Shown: positions 10,918 to 21,383 of the stretch, one piece after another | How the letters are laid out: each line of letters begins with the position of its first letter | Position numbering within the stretch: the stretch's first letter is position 1 | DNA from: Nemertoderma westbladi | Lineage: Eukaryota > Xenacoelomorpha > Nemertodermatida > Nemertodermatidae | Length of the DNA: 64,000 nucleotides | Direction: 5' to 3' | NCBI GenBank assembly: GCA_032718475.1 | Contig: JAUCBJ010007108.1 | Span: 21,406-85,405, forward strand | Translations under genes and position numbers: made by a program | Notes under the pieces: model-generated | Told to the model about the DNA's origin: nothing | Seen by the model: the letters and a program-made list of their open reading frames with translations, nothing else | Database searches by the model: none

Positions 10918-11736
10918 TCATTCCCTAGGTAATTCTGCCTCTCGCTGTGTTAAAGGCCTACTGAATGCTTTCCTACAGGGTATACAGTTCCTAAGAACTT
11001 GGTTCAGAGCTCTACGGGGTTTATAAAAATAATAGCGAGTTCGAATTTCGCTAAGAACTCGTTCTCTACCAGCATGATAAAGCTTACTGTGAACATCTAC
11101 AATCATCTTGACTTGTATTTCAAGATTTCTAATGAGTATGGGGAACTTAGTATCAAAGGATAATGGGGCATTCGTTAACCTTCCTCCAACACGTATCAAC
11201 CCATCTATCATTGTGCTAGAGAAACGATCCCTTAAGCGCATCTGTGGATTTCTCAACAACAGGAAATACTTATCGGAATCTTCATAGCATTGTAAGAGTC
11301 TCAGCATCTGTTTGTTGGTTTCTTCATGCTCCTGATAACTGATCTTCTCCTTCAGAAACCTGTCGGGTATCTTATATGGGGGAAGATCTTTAATAACATG
11401 GACCTGCACTGATGTGATTGGAGCGGTATCACCCTTTGTTTTCATCCCAGAGTAGTGATGGTGAAAACATCTCTTTAAATATGTAACGGCCTTACAAAGC
11501 CGATTCCAGGAACTGTAGTGATGCATCGCTCTCTGCAGAAGAGGTGAGAGTCCTTGCGAGACGTCTGGTATGCCAGATTTCCAATCTTTATCACGGATTT
11601 CCACAATGGGTTTATTTGTGGCTGTGGGTTTCTGATCCAAAGCGTCGTCTCCGGAAGTATGTAGTACAGACAGATCTACTGTGGGTTTGAATAACTTCGA
11701 TTTACTCGCCTGAGTTTTAGGCTTGACTTTGCCTGT
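10918..11736 (-). CDS. BEL/Pao integrase N-terminal zinc-binding region
   Basis: The frame opens after a TAG at 11739-11737 and runs to the TGA at 10920-10918. It carries the H2C2 integrase zinc finger: HSKLYHAGRERVLSEI...NCIPCRKAF. It overlaps the end of the RT/RNase H frame by about 60 nt (11676-11736) and lies in the -1 frame relative to it. There is no ATG near the start, so its synthesis requires a frameshift, or this copy has suffered an indel. BEL/Pao pol is normally a single frame, which favours a lesion. Programmed frameshifting cannot be excluded. Confidence 0.88.
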   Translation of the reverse strand, partial: TGKVKPKTQASKSKLFKPTVDLSVLHTSGDDALDQKPTATNKPIVEIRDKDWKSGIPDVSQGLSPLLQRAMHHYSSWNRLCKAVTYLKRCFHHHYSGMKTKGDTAPITSVQVHVIKDLPPYKIPDRFLKEKISYQEHEETNKQMLRLLQCYEDSDKYFLLLRNPQMRLRDRFSSTMIDGLIRVGGRLTNAPLSFDTKFPILIRNLEIQVKMIVDVHSKLYHAGRERVLSEIRTRYYFYKPRRALNQVLRNCIPCRKAFSRPLTQREAELPRE

Positions 11737-14700
11737 CTAATTTCTGCTGTAGTAAGATGAGGAGGCCATTCTTCTTCTTCTTTGTAGAGGAAGTCGGGTC
11801 CACCTAACCAGTCTGGAGTATCTACCAGTTCTTGTGGAGTTGCTCCCCTGGAAGCGATGTCTGCTGGATTAATCGTTCCGGGGCAATGTCTCCATTGATC
11901 CATCGTCGTGCGACTGAGTATAATAGCTACTCTGTTGGTAACGAAGACACTGAACTGACAGACTTCATTGGTTATATACTCCAACACGAGTAAAGCGTCG
12001 GTCCAATAGACAGTTTTCTCCAGGGGATAGTCTATCTGTTCTGTTACATTCCGGCCGATGGCTGTAGCGTATAGAGCCGCTTTTAACTCCGCTCGAGGAA
12101 CTTTCAACTTGTTGTTTATCAATGCCTTAGAGGTAACCAAGGCGACTTTGATTCCGTCCGGAGTTTCCACCCTTAGGTAGGCTACTATACCGATTCCCAT
12201 ATCGCTGGCGTCTCCAAACACATGGAGTTGATATGAATACGTAGGGAGAACATGACCAAAATATGAACGGGAAATTATAAAGTTTTCGATGGCTGGTAGA
12301 GAATCTTCCCATTTCATCCACTTCTTTAATAATTCTCCCTTAAGTGGATCGTCCCATGAGTGGTTTTCAAGCCACATTTGTTGTACTAAACTCCGAGCAA
12401 TCAATATAACTGGGCTAATAAATCCCAATGGATCGAAATAAGTGCTCAGGATACTTAAACAAATCCGTTTAGTCCGAACTGGATTATCTCGCTGTTTTAA
12501 TTGGAAAAACAGGATATCTCTTTCTGTGTCCCATTTCAAACCAAGGGTCTTAGTTTCTGGGAGATCATCCTTTATTAGATCTAGGTCTTTTGTTCCTCGA
12601 TCTTCTACCGGGATCGACTCCAGAAACTCACGGGAGTTGCTAGTGAATTTAGTTAATCGAAATCCTCCTTTCTTTAAGCATTCTACCGTTCCTTTAGCGA
12701 CCTCAATGGCTTCTTCGACTGATGGAAGGGACTTCAGATTATCGTCCATGTAGATGTCTCGTTTGATATTGTCGATCACTTCTTTAGAGAAGGCGCCTCG
12801 GTTGTCATCCGCAGTGGTGCGCACCACGGAACAGGCGTTTGAAGGGCTCGAGATTATACCAAAGGCTTGGATGGTCATCCAGTACTCAACAGGTTTCTTA
12901 TTGAGGTCTCCTTCAGGCCACCACAAAAATCGTAGGCTATCTCGATCCCTATCCAGCGCTTTGACTTGTAAGAACATGCCTTCTATATCTGAGGCGAAAG
13001 CAATGGAGTATTGTCTTAATCTTAATAGTATTCCCAACAAGGATTGGAGTAAGTTGGGTCCGGGTAACAATTCAGAATTAAGAGATTGACCCATATAAAG
13101 GGCGGAACCGTCAAACACCACTCGTACTTCATGGGGTTTACCGGGTTTGGGAATGTAATGGTGAGTTAAGTAATACGTTCTCTCAGTTATAGGGGTTTCT
13201 TCCGGTACTAGCTCCGCATATCCCTTGCTAATAAACTTCTTCAACTGTGTTTGATACATTTCTTTAGCTGAAGAATTTGCCGTAAGGCGTCGATGTAGTT
13301 GAGCAATTCTTTTCTCTGCCAAAGGTCTGTTGTTAATGAACTTTGGTTCTCGCTTTCGGAAAGGAAGACCGATCTCATATCTACCTTGATCTTTAAGAAA
13401 ACGAGTAGTTGTCGCTTGGATCTGCTTGGCTCTTTCTTCCTCCACTGATAGGGCCTTATCGTAGGAGTTGGGCTCTACAACCTCTTGAGTAAAGAATCTT
13501 ACGGCGTGTTCATCCCGAGTCTTGGCATTATAACGTTCAATGACGTCATTAAGCTCGTCGTTATAGTCGTCTCGCTCGGATGGGAGAAGTAGTTGGCATA
13601 AGTTCACTTGATTTTGCCAAGTCTCGCTTTCCTTAAGGAGATCGATGGCATTCTCCTCATCGAAGAGTTGATGTATATCGTCGTTGTCTGAGGAGTATGG
13701 AGTTCCCTCAGTTGGATCGTCGAACTCACTGTTCTCAACTTCCCATTCTCGCACTTGATATACCTGATCTTTAGGTAATCTTTCCATGAGAGTTCTACGG
13801 GAAGGGCCAGTAAAGTACCAACCTACTCTAGTTCTTACCGCATAGGTTTGTAGTGGCTGCGGTTGAGCAGGCCGTTTCTCCAATGTCTCGAGCGCCTCAT
13901 GCGCGTTTTGGCCGATGAGTATTTGTACTCCAGGATAATCAGTCTGGAATCGAGGTATCTTAAGATGTTGGATGCTCTCATCCTCGTCCCAATTATAAAG
14001 GTCTGCTTGAGTAGTAGCGAAGTTCTTTATAGCCACCATTTTCACTGACCTTATACTATGTTCTCCTAGTTCGTCCTGGGGGGTGGACAACGCACCTACA
14101 TAATAATCCGCTGTTACTGTAGATTTCCAAACCTGCATAATTCCTGACATGTTTAGCTTAGTTCGGAACTTGGGTTGTCCAGCGAATATGTCTTCGGCTA
14201 GCTCTTTGTCGATGAATGTTCCTGTACTACCGGAGTCAAGGAGGGCGTTCACTAGATAACTCCTTTTTGGTCCGTGGACCCTTACCTGTACCACAGGAAA
14301 TTCTCTAATCCCTACATTGGAAGTTGGCGCTTTCCAAGATGGTTGTCGATCAGAAGTAGTTAGAGCGAGGTCAATGTCTGTATCTTTTTCATAAATGAGT
14401 GCTCGATACACTGTGGTATTTATCATGTAACAGGATTCGTTTTCGTCGGAGAACTCGTCCGTATAGAATCCTTCCATCTCAGATTGATCAGTGTCGTTCA
14501 CATCACTGAATTGGACATGTAGTTCGGAATCACTTACCTGACTCGGACTATTTCGCTCAAATTCAGTGTGCAACAAGATATGATGTTTCGCACCGCACTT
14601 GGCACATCTTGTGTCAGAGTAACAGGTTCGCCGTTGGTGTCCATGTCTGAGGCAATTATAACACAACCGCTTATCCCACATGACTTCACGTCTCTCAGTT

Positions 14701-16184
14701 AATGATTTCTTTAGAAATTCATCACACATATTTAAGCGATGGGTCCCATCACATAGCGCACATTTCGGTTTGATGTTACTTACCTTACTCTGAGTAATAT
14801 TGTGTACACTTGTCTTTTCTTCTGGCTTTCTCACCTGAATTCTCTTGGGAGACGTAGGAGGAGTTTTTCTTACCTGTTCTCTCCTGTCATTGGTTCGAGA
14901 CTTGAATTTACTTACCTGATCTTTAGGCATTTTATTGACATAATAAGATCTGTCAGTGTCTTTCCCGCTATCCTCTCCTTGAGAAGTCTGGCTTTCGCCG
15001 TCGTCTGTATAACACACTGGTGTTACCTTTCTCCTAGAGACGGGTTTTTCACTTACCTTGTTTTCCGGTGTCTTCTCTCTGGACAGTTTCAGGAGCTGTA
15101 ATTTCACTTCTCCATCTAGGAATGACATGAGATCAGCCATGGTAGGGTCTCGTCGTTGTTGTTCCATCATATATAACACTTTCTTATCCCAGCGTGTACC
15201 TACTCCACCCTTCGGTAAAGTAGAAGCCACTGCTCTAATAACCATAGCACTCTGATACTCATGAGACTTACCTAGCCAATCTAATTGTCTGCAGATCTCC
15301 TGAATCTCATCGGAAAACTCTATAATTCCGCTGCTAATAAACTTTCGGGGCGCTACTAACTTTGCATACAAATACCCAGCTATGTTATTCCTATTACCAT
15401 ACCTGATGTTTAGTGTATCCCAAACTTGTCTTAATCCGTCTGGATGTCCAATAAACTTTAACGCCATTAACTTGGGAGATCCTTCCAAGCACTCGATGAG
15501 GAATCTAAGTTTCTCTCCATTAGAAAGTACAGAGTTCTGTATGTTATCTTTGTAATATTCATTAAAAGGTAACCATTTCATCTCATCTCCATTGAACTTG
15601 ACGATCTCTCCCACCTTTACCGCTTGCCGGGCTTCGGTTCTAGCCATTTGACGCGTAAAACTTTCTTGGGCCATCGTGTTATTTAATATCGAGTTATCGG
15701 TATATAAATTTCTCGGATTATGATCCGTTCTATAGGGAATATCATTATCAACAGGTCTATAATTACCCTTAATAGGGTTCACTATAGGAGTTTCTACCTC
15801 GCTAGCAGTATAGATGCGTGTAGGCTCCACACCTTGCGCATGAGATACTTCAGACCTAACAGGTTGACACATTGTTACAGGGGGTGGTGATATACCCCTT
15901 TGTGTATTTACTAATTTATCGCGTTCTAGCGCGATACTTTGCTGCACTTCTTGCAACTCTAACCTACTTTCCCTTACTGTGCCCTTGAATTGCTGAACAG
16001 TCTCCTGCATCTGTCCGAGCAGGAGATCCATCCCCCGTCGTCTCTCATCCACCCATTCGACCGCCGAAGCGGGATTCGCCAACGTTGTAGCGGGAGGACG
16101 AGGGACAACGGGCGACAAATCTTGAATATTTCGCTGTTGTGCTGTTCTGCTGGGCACAGGTAGCTTGGACTGTGCAATGGGAAT
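11676..16184 (-). CDS. BEL/Pao gag-protease-reverse transcriptase-RNase H polyprotein
   Basis: The frame is open from just after a TAA at 16187-16185 to the stop at 11676; the first internal Met is about 43 codons in, so it is probably entered by -1 frameshift from ORF1. Domains in order (residues from 16157): gag/DUF1759 at about 185-340 (GDEMKWLPFNEYY...), zinc knuckles at about 464-527 (CALCDGTHRLNMC, CYNCLRHGHQRRTC, CAKCGAKHH), aspartic protease at about 634 (LLDSGSTGTFID), Pao-type reverse transcriptase at about 1000-1200 with SDIEGMF and IYMDDN, and RNase H at about 1312-1450 with FGDAS, PRAELKAA, YWTDAL and NPADIASRG. All catalytic residues are present and there are no internal stops, so this portion looks intact. 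It replicates the element RNA in cytoplasmic particles. Confidence 0.95.
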   Translation of the reverse strand: MPIAQSKLPVPSRTAQQRNIQDLSPVVPRPPATTLANPASAVEWVDERRRGMDLLLGQMQETVQQFKGTVRESRLELQEVQQSIALERDKLVNTQRGISPPPVTMCQPVRSEVSHAQGVEPTRIYTASEVETPIVNPIKGNYRPVDNDIPYRTDHNPRNLYTDNSILNNTMAQESFTRQMARTEARQAVKVGEIVKFNGDEMKWLPFNEYYKDNIQNSVLSNGEKLRFLIECLEGSPKLMALKFIGHPDGLRQVWDTLNIRYGNRNNIAGYLYAKLVAPRKFISSGIIEFSDEIQEICRQLDWLGKSHEYQSAMVIRAVASTLPKGGVGTRWDKKVLYMMEQQRRDPTMADLMSFLDGEVKLQLLKLSREKTPENKVSEKPVSRRKVTPVCYTDDGESQTSQGEDSGKDTDRSYYVNKMPKDQVSKFKSRTNDRREQVRKTPPTSPKRIQVRKPEEKTSVHNITQSKVSNIKPKCALCDGTHRLNMCDEFLKKSLTERREVMWDKRLCYNCLRHGHQRRTCYSDTRCAKCGAKHHILLHTEFERNSPSQVSDSELHVQFSDVNDTDQSEMEGFYTDEFSDENESCYMINTTVYRALIYEKDTDIDLALTTSDRQPSWKAPTSNVGIREFPVVQVRVHGPKRSYLVNALLDSGSTGTFIDKELAEDIFAGQPKFRTKLNMSGIMQVWKSTVTADYYVGALSTPQDELGEHSIRSVKMVAIKNFATTQADLYNWDEDESIQHLKIPRFQTDYPGVQILIGQNAHEALETLEKRPAQPQPLQTYAVRTRVGWYFTGPSRRTLMERLPKDQVYQVREWEVENSEFDDPTEGTPYSSDNDDIHQLFDEENAIDLLKESETWQNQVNLCQLLLPSERDDYNDELNDVIERYNAKTRDEHAVRFFTQEVVEPNSYDKALSVEEERAKQIQATTTRFLKDQGRYEIGLPFRKREPKFINNRPLAEKRIAQLHRRLTANSSAKEMYQTQLKKFISKGYAELVPEETPITERTYYLTHHYIPKPGKPHEVRVVFDGSALYMGQSLNSELLPGPNLLQSLLGILLRLRQYSIAFASDIEGMFLQVKALDRDRDSLRFLWWPEGDLNKKPVEYWMTIQAFGIISSPSNACSVVRTTADDNRGAFSKEVIDNIKRDIYMDDNLKSLPSVEEAIEVAKGTVECLKKGGFRLTKFTSNSREFLESIPVEDRGTKDLDLIKDDLPETKTLGLKWDTERDILFFQLKQRDNPVRTKRICLSILSTYFDPLGFISPVILIARSLVQQMWLENHSWDDPLKGELLKKWMKWEDSLPAIENFIISRSYFGHVLPTYSYQLHVFGDASDMGIGIVAYLRVETPDGIKVALVTSKALINNKLKVPRAELKAALYATAIGRNVTEQIDYPLEKTVYWTDALLVLEYITNEVCQFSVFVTNRVAIILSRTTMDQWRHCPGTINPADIASRGATPQELVDTPDWLGGPDFLYKEEEEWPPHLTTAEIRQAKSSLKLRRVNRSYSNPQ

Positions 16185-18010
16185 TTAGAGGTAGGTTCAG
16201 GGAGTACAGGTGTCTCTACCACCGAAAGGGTGGCTTCGGGAACAGGCCTAATTATTTCAGGCTCATCTACTATAGTAGGGAGTCTTTCTATTGTAATTAT
16301 TTGGTCTGTGGGTTCTGTACTACCTACGTTGGTGTTATTTAGTTGCCTTCTAACAGCTGGGGGCAAATCAGGCAATTTCTGACGGTGGGCCATTCTTTTA
16401 CGTCTGCTTAGGCGAGATCGATTTCCTCCGCCTTCAGTGTCGGTGGTATCGCCTTCCTCAGATGATGTATAACCTTGTCTTTTGGGAGTAGATCGATTCA
16501 TCATCTGCATATTACTAGCTGTTAACTGTTTATTAAAGTTGTCTTGTCTCTCTTGAAGATTTTCCAACTCTAGTTGGGTTGTCTCTTCAGATGCCCTCCG
16601 TTCTGCTTCTGCCACTGCTATTTTTCTTTCCGCTTCGGCCGCCTTTCTTTCCGCTTCTGCTGCTGCCACTTTTCTTTCCGCTTCGGCCGCCTTTCTTTCG
16701 GCTTCTACTGCTGCAGCTGCCGCTTTTGCCTCTGCCGCTGCCACTTTTGCCTCTGCCGCTGCCTCTGCCGCTTTTCTATCCACTTCTGCCGCTTTTCGTT
16801 CCGCTTCTGCCGCTGCCACTGCCGCTGCTGCTGTCTTTCTATCTTCTATACGTTTTTTCTTTACTTGTTCTTCTTGAACCTTAGCGATGCGGATGCTTTC
16901 ATTGAATTTAGCTTGGTTCGCAGCTAACCTATCCACATCGATTGTGTCCAACACACTCTGGGCTCCTTCACTATTAGGGCTAAGTCCATCTAACCTTCTC
17001 CTCAACTCTTCATCACCTAAAAAACGTTGATAGTCTGACAGATAGATGTCAATGGCATCCCTCTTATGCGGCTTCTCTGCCGTCGCTTCACTTTCCACTT
17101 GGGAAAAAGTAGCGTCTGTTGATTCTCCATGGGTTGAGCGCTCCTCCAGCTGAGCTTTCCACTGAGCCGTTCCTTGAACCTGGAGACTCACCCGTTGAAA
17201 CCAAGTCTTTACGGCAACTTGCAACGACGTGTCTTGTCTTCTTTTAGAAGCCTCCTCAAAGGCCGATAAGATTAGCCTAATTCGCAGAATTCTTTCTCTA
17301 ACTTGATAAAGCAGTTGTCCCTGCTCTTGAGGTCCTTGAGGTTGTTGAAACAGTTGTTCTTTTACTCGCTCCATAGAGTTGAAGAATCCCTGGGCGTATC
17401 CGGCTGCGGACCTCTTCCATACAGCTGGATCGATGGTTTCCTTGGCTACTCCCATCCGGTGTATGTCTTCCCAGGCAGCTTCTGATAAATCAAACGGGAG
17501 TCCGGGTCCGGGGAAGTTCCATTGCGACTCGACCATAGACTTCAGTTCTTCCCTTGTGTATCCCTCATAACTATCTTTAGTTGATCGCTTACTTCTCGCC
17601 CAATCGATCTGGTGTTCTTCCACCGCAATCAATAACCTAGTGAGTACGGCTGCAGGAAGGATGAGAAGGGGATCCGAATAAACTGCATCCGTCATCCTTG
17701 CTTCGCGCTTGGGTGTCAGCTCTACAGTATCCTCACTACTGGAGCTGTCGGGCCGCTGAGAAATAAGTTCTTGGCTCGCGGGTTGTTGCTGTTCCGCTGC
17801 TTCTTGGTCCCGCTTGACCTGGGCTCGAGTGCCTATGATAGACCTATGATGTTGGACCAGCCTCGGTTCTGTTATTACTACTGGAGGGATGACTTTCCTA
17901 ACAGTGGGAGGTGAACTGAACTTAGGTGTAGACGGTTCTACACCCTTATCTGAGTCGCAGATAGTTACATCTAATAAACTGTCTGACATGTTCTGCTTAG
18001 TATCAGACAT
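15974..18010 (-). CDS. BEL/Pao ORF1: coiled-coil protein preceding gag
   Basis: The first ATG is at 18010-18008, giving about 678 codons. The product is acidic and Ser/Glu/Gln rich, with an Ala/Glu/Lys repeat block at about residues 380-485 made of variants of AEAERKAAEAERK, a predicted long coiled coil, followed by a Gln/Asn-rich helical segment. The C-terminal part overlaps the gag-pol frame by about 210 nt and is in the +1 position relative to it, so gag-pol would be reached by a -1 shift. I saw no canonical X XXY YYZ slippery heptamer in the overlap. BEL/Pao elements usually start with gag; a separate upstream ORF of this size is unusual. It may act as a structural or assembly protein, which is inference. 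Confidence 0.8.
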   Translation of the reverse strand: MSDTKQNMSDSLLDVTICDSDKGVEPSTPKFSSPPTVRKVIPPVVITEPRLVQHHRSIIGTRAQVKRDQEAAEQQQPASQELISQRPDSSSSEDTVELTPKREARMTDAVYSDPLLILPAAVLTRLLIAVEEHQIDWARSKRSTKDSYEGYTREELKSMVESQWNFPGPGLPFDLSEAAWEDIHRMGVAKETIDPAVWKRSAAGYAQGFFNSMERVKEQLFQQPQGPQEQGQLLYQVRERILRIRLILSAFEEASKRRQDTSLQVAVKTWFQRVSLQVQGTAQWKAQLEERSTHGESTDATFSQVESEATAEKPHKRDAIDIYLSDYQRFLGDEELRRRLDGLSPNSEGAQSVLDTIDVDRLAANQAKFNESIRIAKVQEEQVKKKRIEDRKTAAAAVAAAEAERKAAEVDRKAAEAAAEAKVAAAEAKAAAAAVEAERKAAEAERKVAAAEAERKAAEAERKIAVAEAERRASEETTQLELENLQERQDNFNKQLTASNMQMMNRSTPKRQGYTSSEEGDTTDTEGGGNRSRLSRRKRMAHRQKLPDLPPAVRRQLNNTNVGSTEPTDQIITIERLPTIVDEPEIIRPVPEATLSVVETPVLPEPTSKFPLHSPSYLCPAEQHNSEIFKICRPLSLVLPLQRWRIPLRRSNGWMRDDGGWISCSDRCRRLFSNSRAQ

Positions 18011-20203
18011 GTTTGTTTGCACAGTTGAATGCCTACTGCTATATTACAGTCCAAGCAAGTCTAGTAATTCAGTATTAACTGCTAGCCTAGTAATTAATTA
18101 CCGATACTGCTACTCAGTGTAGCGTGATATATATAATATTAGAATACCGGTATGCTTATGGTATATATAAGTATTATTACAGACTAGGTTTTTCACAGAA
18201 ACCGGTATATAATTTTAGCACAAATATATATAAATATATAATAGGCCTATCGTGGATACCGGTATGCAGTTTACACTTATAGTATATATAAGTATAATTA
18301 TTAACTAGAATTAATTACAGAATACCGGTATGATTTCAGCCTAAGTTTATGAAATAAATATAATAAGCCTATTGTAAATACCGGTATGTCAATTATTTTA
18401 GAATAATTGAATTTCTGAATTTTAAGGGTTACTTGGTTACTTTAACTTACTTTATTACCGTTATTTGAGCAGTAGTCCAACTGATATTGAGACCTAATTG
18501 TTATATGGCAGGCCTACTATTTATAAATCGTTTGAGTTGATTTATAATATATATATACCCGTTTAATGGGTTTTGTCAATGTTTGAAATAAATGTTATTA
18601 TTTCTGGGGGAGTCACTACACATAAGCAGTGCGCTCTCAGTGGAGCGCTACTTGTTAGACACTAAAACAAATAATTCTAATTTACCTAAGTTACTTAATA
18701 CTACAAATTACATACAATTCGGGTTGAGATTACAATCTCTAAATAAACACAAAATTTTAATGACAAATACACAAATACGAAATTTTTAGGGTAATTTTAC
18801 AAGAAGTCTACTAACCAGCCTAACAAAGGGTTAGAATATCTGGTTATTACAACGGACAGGTTACTACGGTATTTGAAAATAATAAGTAGTAGTAAATATA
18901 CTGCGCTGTCCAGATAGGAAAAATACCACCGCCTGACGACCTATAACCGTATCGCTATAGGTACTACGTTATGTATCACGGAGTGTCCCTACCTAGAAGT
19001 TAATTACCGCGGTCTACCAGAACCAACGTGCCTATTAACCACTTTACAACACAAATACACTGCCTACACACTAATTGCTTTCGGAAAGCACTGTACACTA
19101 AACCCTAAATTAGGTACAAGTACTTGTATAACAAATAATCAGTAGTTAAAAATACTTGAACAGCCAAAAGAACCACGGTATCTGCCGGAGTGACCAAAGC
19201 ACAAAATCTCCAGTCTTTACCTACGCCGAGCAGCCCTGATGTAGTACCGGGGTTAGTTTAACTATAACGGTATGTATAACAAACACAATTACTGTAGGAA
19301 TAAACTTGGGGAATGAATGTTGCGAATAATAGCATAAACTCTGAATAATAAATATTACGCTACGCGTACAAACTACTCAAACAAAATGCAGACCAAATAC
19401 TGACAGACTACTATCAAGCCTAAACAAACTACGGTATATGCAGACTCCGAAATGATTAGTTAGTATGCGTTCTAACCCAGTAGTACGACTTATTCTTTCA
19501 CAGGGGGTTTACCTCACAGCGCTTGAAGCCCCTACTTTCCTAACTTAGCACTTTATCGCACAGATGCTCTACACACACCGAAATTTCCTCAAACCCAACA
19601 ACAGCCAGACAACTATCCAGCCTACAAATTATCTAAATAAAATTATACGCTACCCGTACAGACTACACAAACAAAGTACAGAGCAAACGCTGGCGGACTC
19701 CTATCAAGCCTAAATAAACCACAGGACATGCAGTCTCCGAAATGGTTAAGTAGTATGCGTTCTAACCCAGTAGTACGACTTATTCTTTAGATGGGGGTTT
19801 ACCTTACAGCTATGGCTGCCCCTACTTCCTAACCGTTCTTTATCAGACATACACTCTACATGCACTGCAATCCGTTCAGACCTAATCAACAGTTAGCCAA
19901 CAGTCAAGCCTTCAAATTATCTGTACAATCTGAGCAGGCTTACACGCCTTCTGCTCAATACTGGCCTACAAATAAATAAAACTGACAGAAATAAGTAAGC
20001 TCCAAAAGAAACAAGGGGTGTACAGTCCCTAATCTCTTAAACAGCCTACCGGTATACAATACCACAATCGAATAATACTGTTGTACCTGTACTGTAAGTA
20101 AGTACCGGTCCGGATGATCAGGCAGTCAGGCCTACTGGTTACCGGTCGACCGGTACTTTCGACTAGATTGCTTACACCGCAATCCAGAAGCAATATCTGT
20201 TAT
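18011..20203 (-). other. 2.2-kb leader of the BEL/Pao element
   Basis: No coding frame is supported. The part nearest ORF1 (18140-18400) repeats an accggtatg motif at about 80-100-bp spacing. A tandem duplication of about 290 bp occupies 19347-19636 and 19637-19925. Next to the 5' LTR, a TGG-starting stretch on the coding strand (20186-20170) is a weak primer-binding-site candidate, 17 nt from the LTR edge; I could not match it to a known tRNA. Confidence 0.55.
19347..19925. repeat. Tandem duplication of about 290 bp in the retrotransposon leader
   Basis: The two copies share tagtatgcgttctaacccag and agtagtacgacttattcttt in the same order, offset by about 290 bp, with scattered differences. 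Confidence 0.8.
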
Positions 20204-21383
20204 TGTTTGCGCTTTTAAGACCTTTGACAGTTTAACCTGCCAAAATTAGAATGTCTTTTGGATGATAGATAGTCTTTAGCCTATGACGAGTATTTGATAC
20301 ACTACATTAGCCGAAGCCAGTCTATGCGCAATCATTCACCCGCTGGATATACCCGGGAGACTGAATTCGGAAGCTTAATGATTGATGGTGTAAGCCTACT
20401 GTATTATTCGACTGATCGTAATATATAATCTCTGACAAATATTATTCACTTTCGGGAAATATTAACAGTTCCTTTAGGACGTGGCGCTCTAAATATGTAA
20501 ACAGAGTTATGACTTAAACTAGACACAACGAAAAGGCTATAGATTCACGTATATGGCGCATTCTTTAGGAGATGCTTTGTTATCAGTTACACTCATACAC
20601 AATGCTGCACAATACTGCACACTAATCTGCCGACCTTCACTAAATTTGGTCACGTATAAAGAGAGCAACATACAATTTATGTTGGGCATATGAAATAGCA
20701 TTAGATTCACTTCAAACCACTTAACATAGGTCGCAATCGTTTATCTGTAACCGGTCTCTCTAACCTTTAGTATATCAAGAAGATTGGGATGTCGGACTAT
20801 TGATCAGTATTCCGATATAATATTTCATCAACAAATATAACGAATAACCGACAGTAAAAGCAGTAAAGTTAAGGTATAAATGATTATTAAGTGAGTGAAT
20901 TAACTCGGTAACTCGTTTGCATTGGTATGGTTAGGTTAGATAACAGATATACGTTCTATAATTAAGCCTACTAATGTAAGACTAAAGACTGAAACACGGA
21001 GGTGCCAAAAGCCGGTGTTCTTAGGCTCTGGGCAAAAACATAACACTGAATTCCTGAGTTTCTGTATCCACCTCCAACACAGAGACAAAAAACGCTCTGA
21101 TTGGTCGACCGAACAACGAGAGAACAAAGAAACAAAGAAATGTCGACATGGCAATATCAGCTGTTAGCCGTCGTCATGGTAGCGACACTGTTTTCAAGAG
21201 TATCGAGCTTATTGCGTCCCGAAATTGCGGATTATGTCCTCTAAAGTACAAATACAGAAGAAATGGCTTTTATGTCCTCTAAAACACCAGTACAGTAAGG
21301 ACACGGCCTTTTTATGCCCAGTAAACCAACTACAGAGTACTTTACGGGGAAAATAACCGGCTAATTACGCAAAAGCTTTTACA
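20204..21383 (-). repeat. 5' LTR of the BEL/Pao element
   Basis: This is a 1180-bp LTR with TG...CA ends, nearly identical to 2743-3912. It should hold the promoter and polyadenylation signals. The short open frames inside both LTRs (72 codons, 20936-21154 and 3467-3685) are not supported as genes. Confidence 0.95.

Larger units (their letters stand above)
2743..21383 (-). mobile_element. Complete 18.6-kb BEL/Pao LTR retrotransposon
   Basis: Two direct repeats beginning TG and ending CA (2743-3912 and 20204-21383) bound an internal region coding on the minus strand. In transcription order it holds: 5' LTR, leader 20203-18011, ORF1 (coiled coil), gag-protease-RT-RNase H, integrase, a 1.7-kb spacer, a very long 3' frame, 3' LTR. 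The BEL/Pao assignment rests on the gag domain of DUF1759 type, paired zinc knuckles, a DSGSTGTF protease, a YMDD reverse transcriptase of Pao type, an H2C2 plus DDE integrase, and a DUF5641-like C-terminus. The flanks are gatgt (2738-2742) and gatat (21384-21388), a 5-bp target duplication with one change, and the interrupted satellite resumes at once on the far side. LTR identity above roughly 98 percent by eye implies recent insertion. Breaks in the coding frames suggest this copy is not autonomous, unless recoding is used. Confidence 0.93.

Noticed and set aside
20170-20186. Certain tRNA primer-binding site
   Set aside because: It begins with TGG on the coding strand but lies 17 nt from the LTR and could not be matched to a known tRNA 3' end, so it is mentioned only as a weak candidate.
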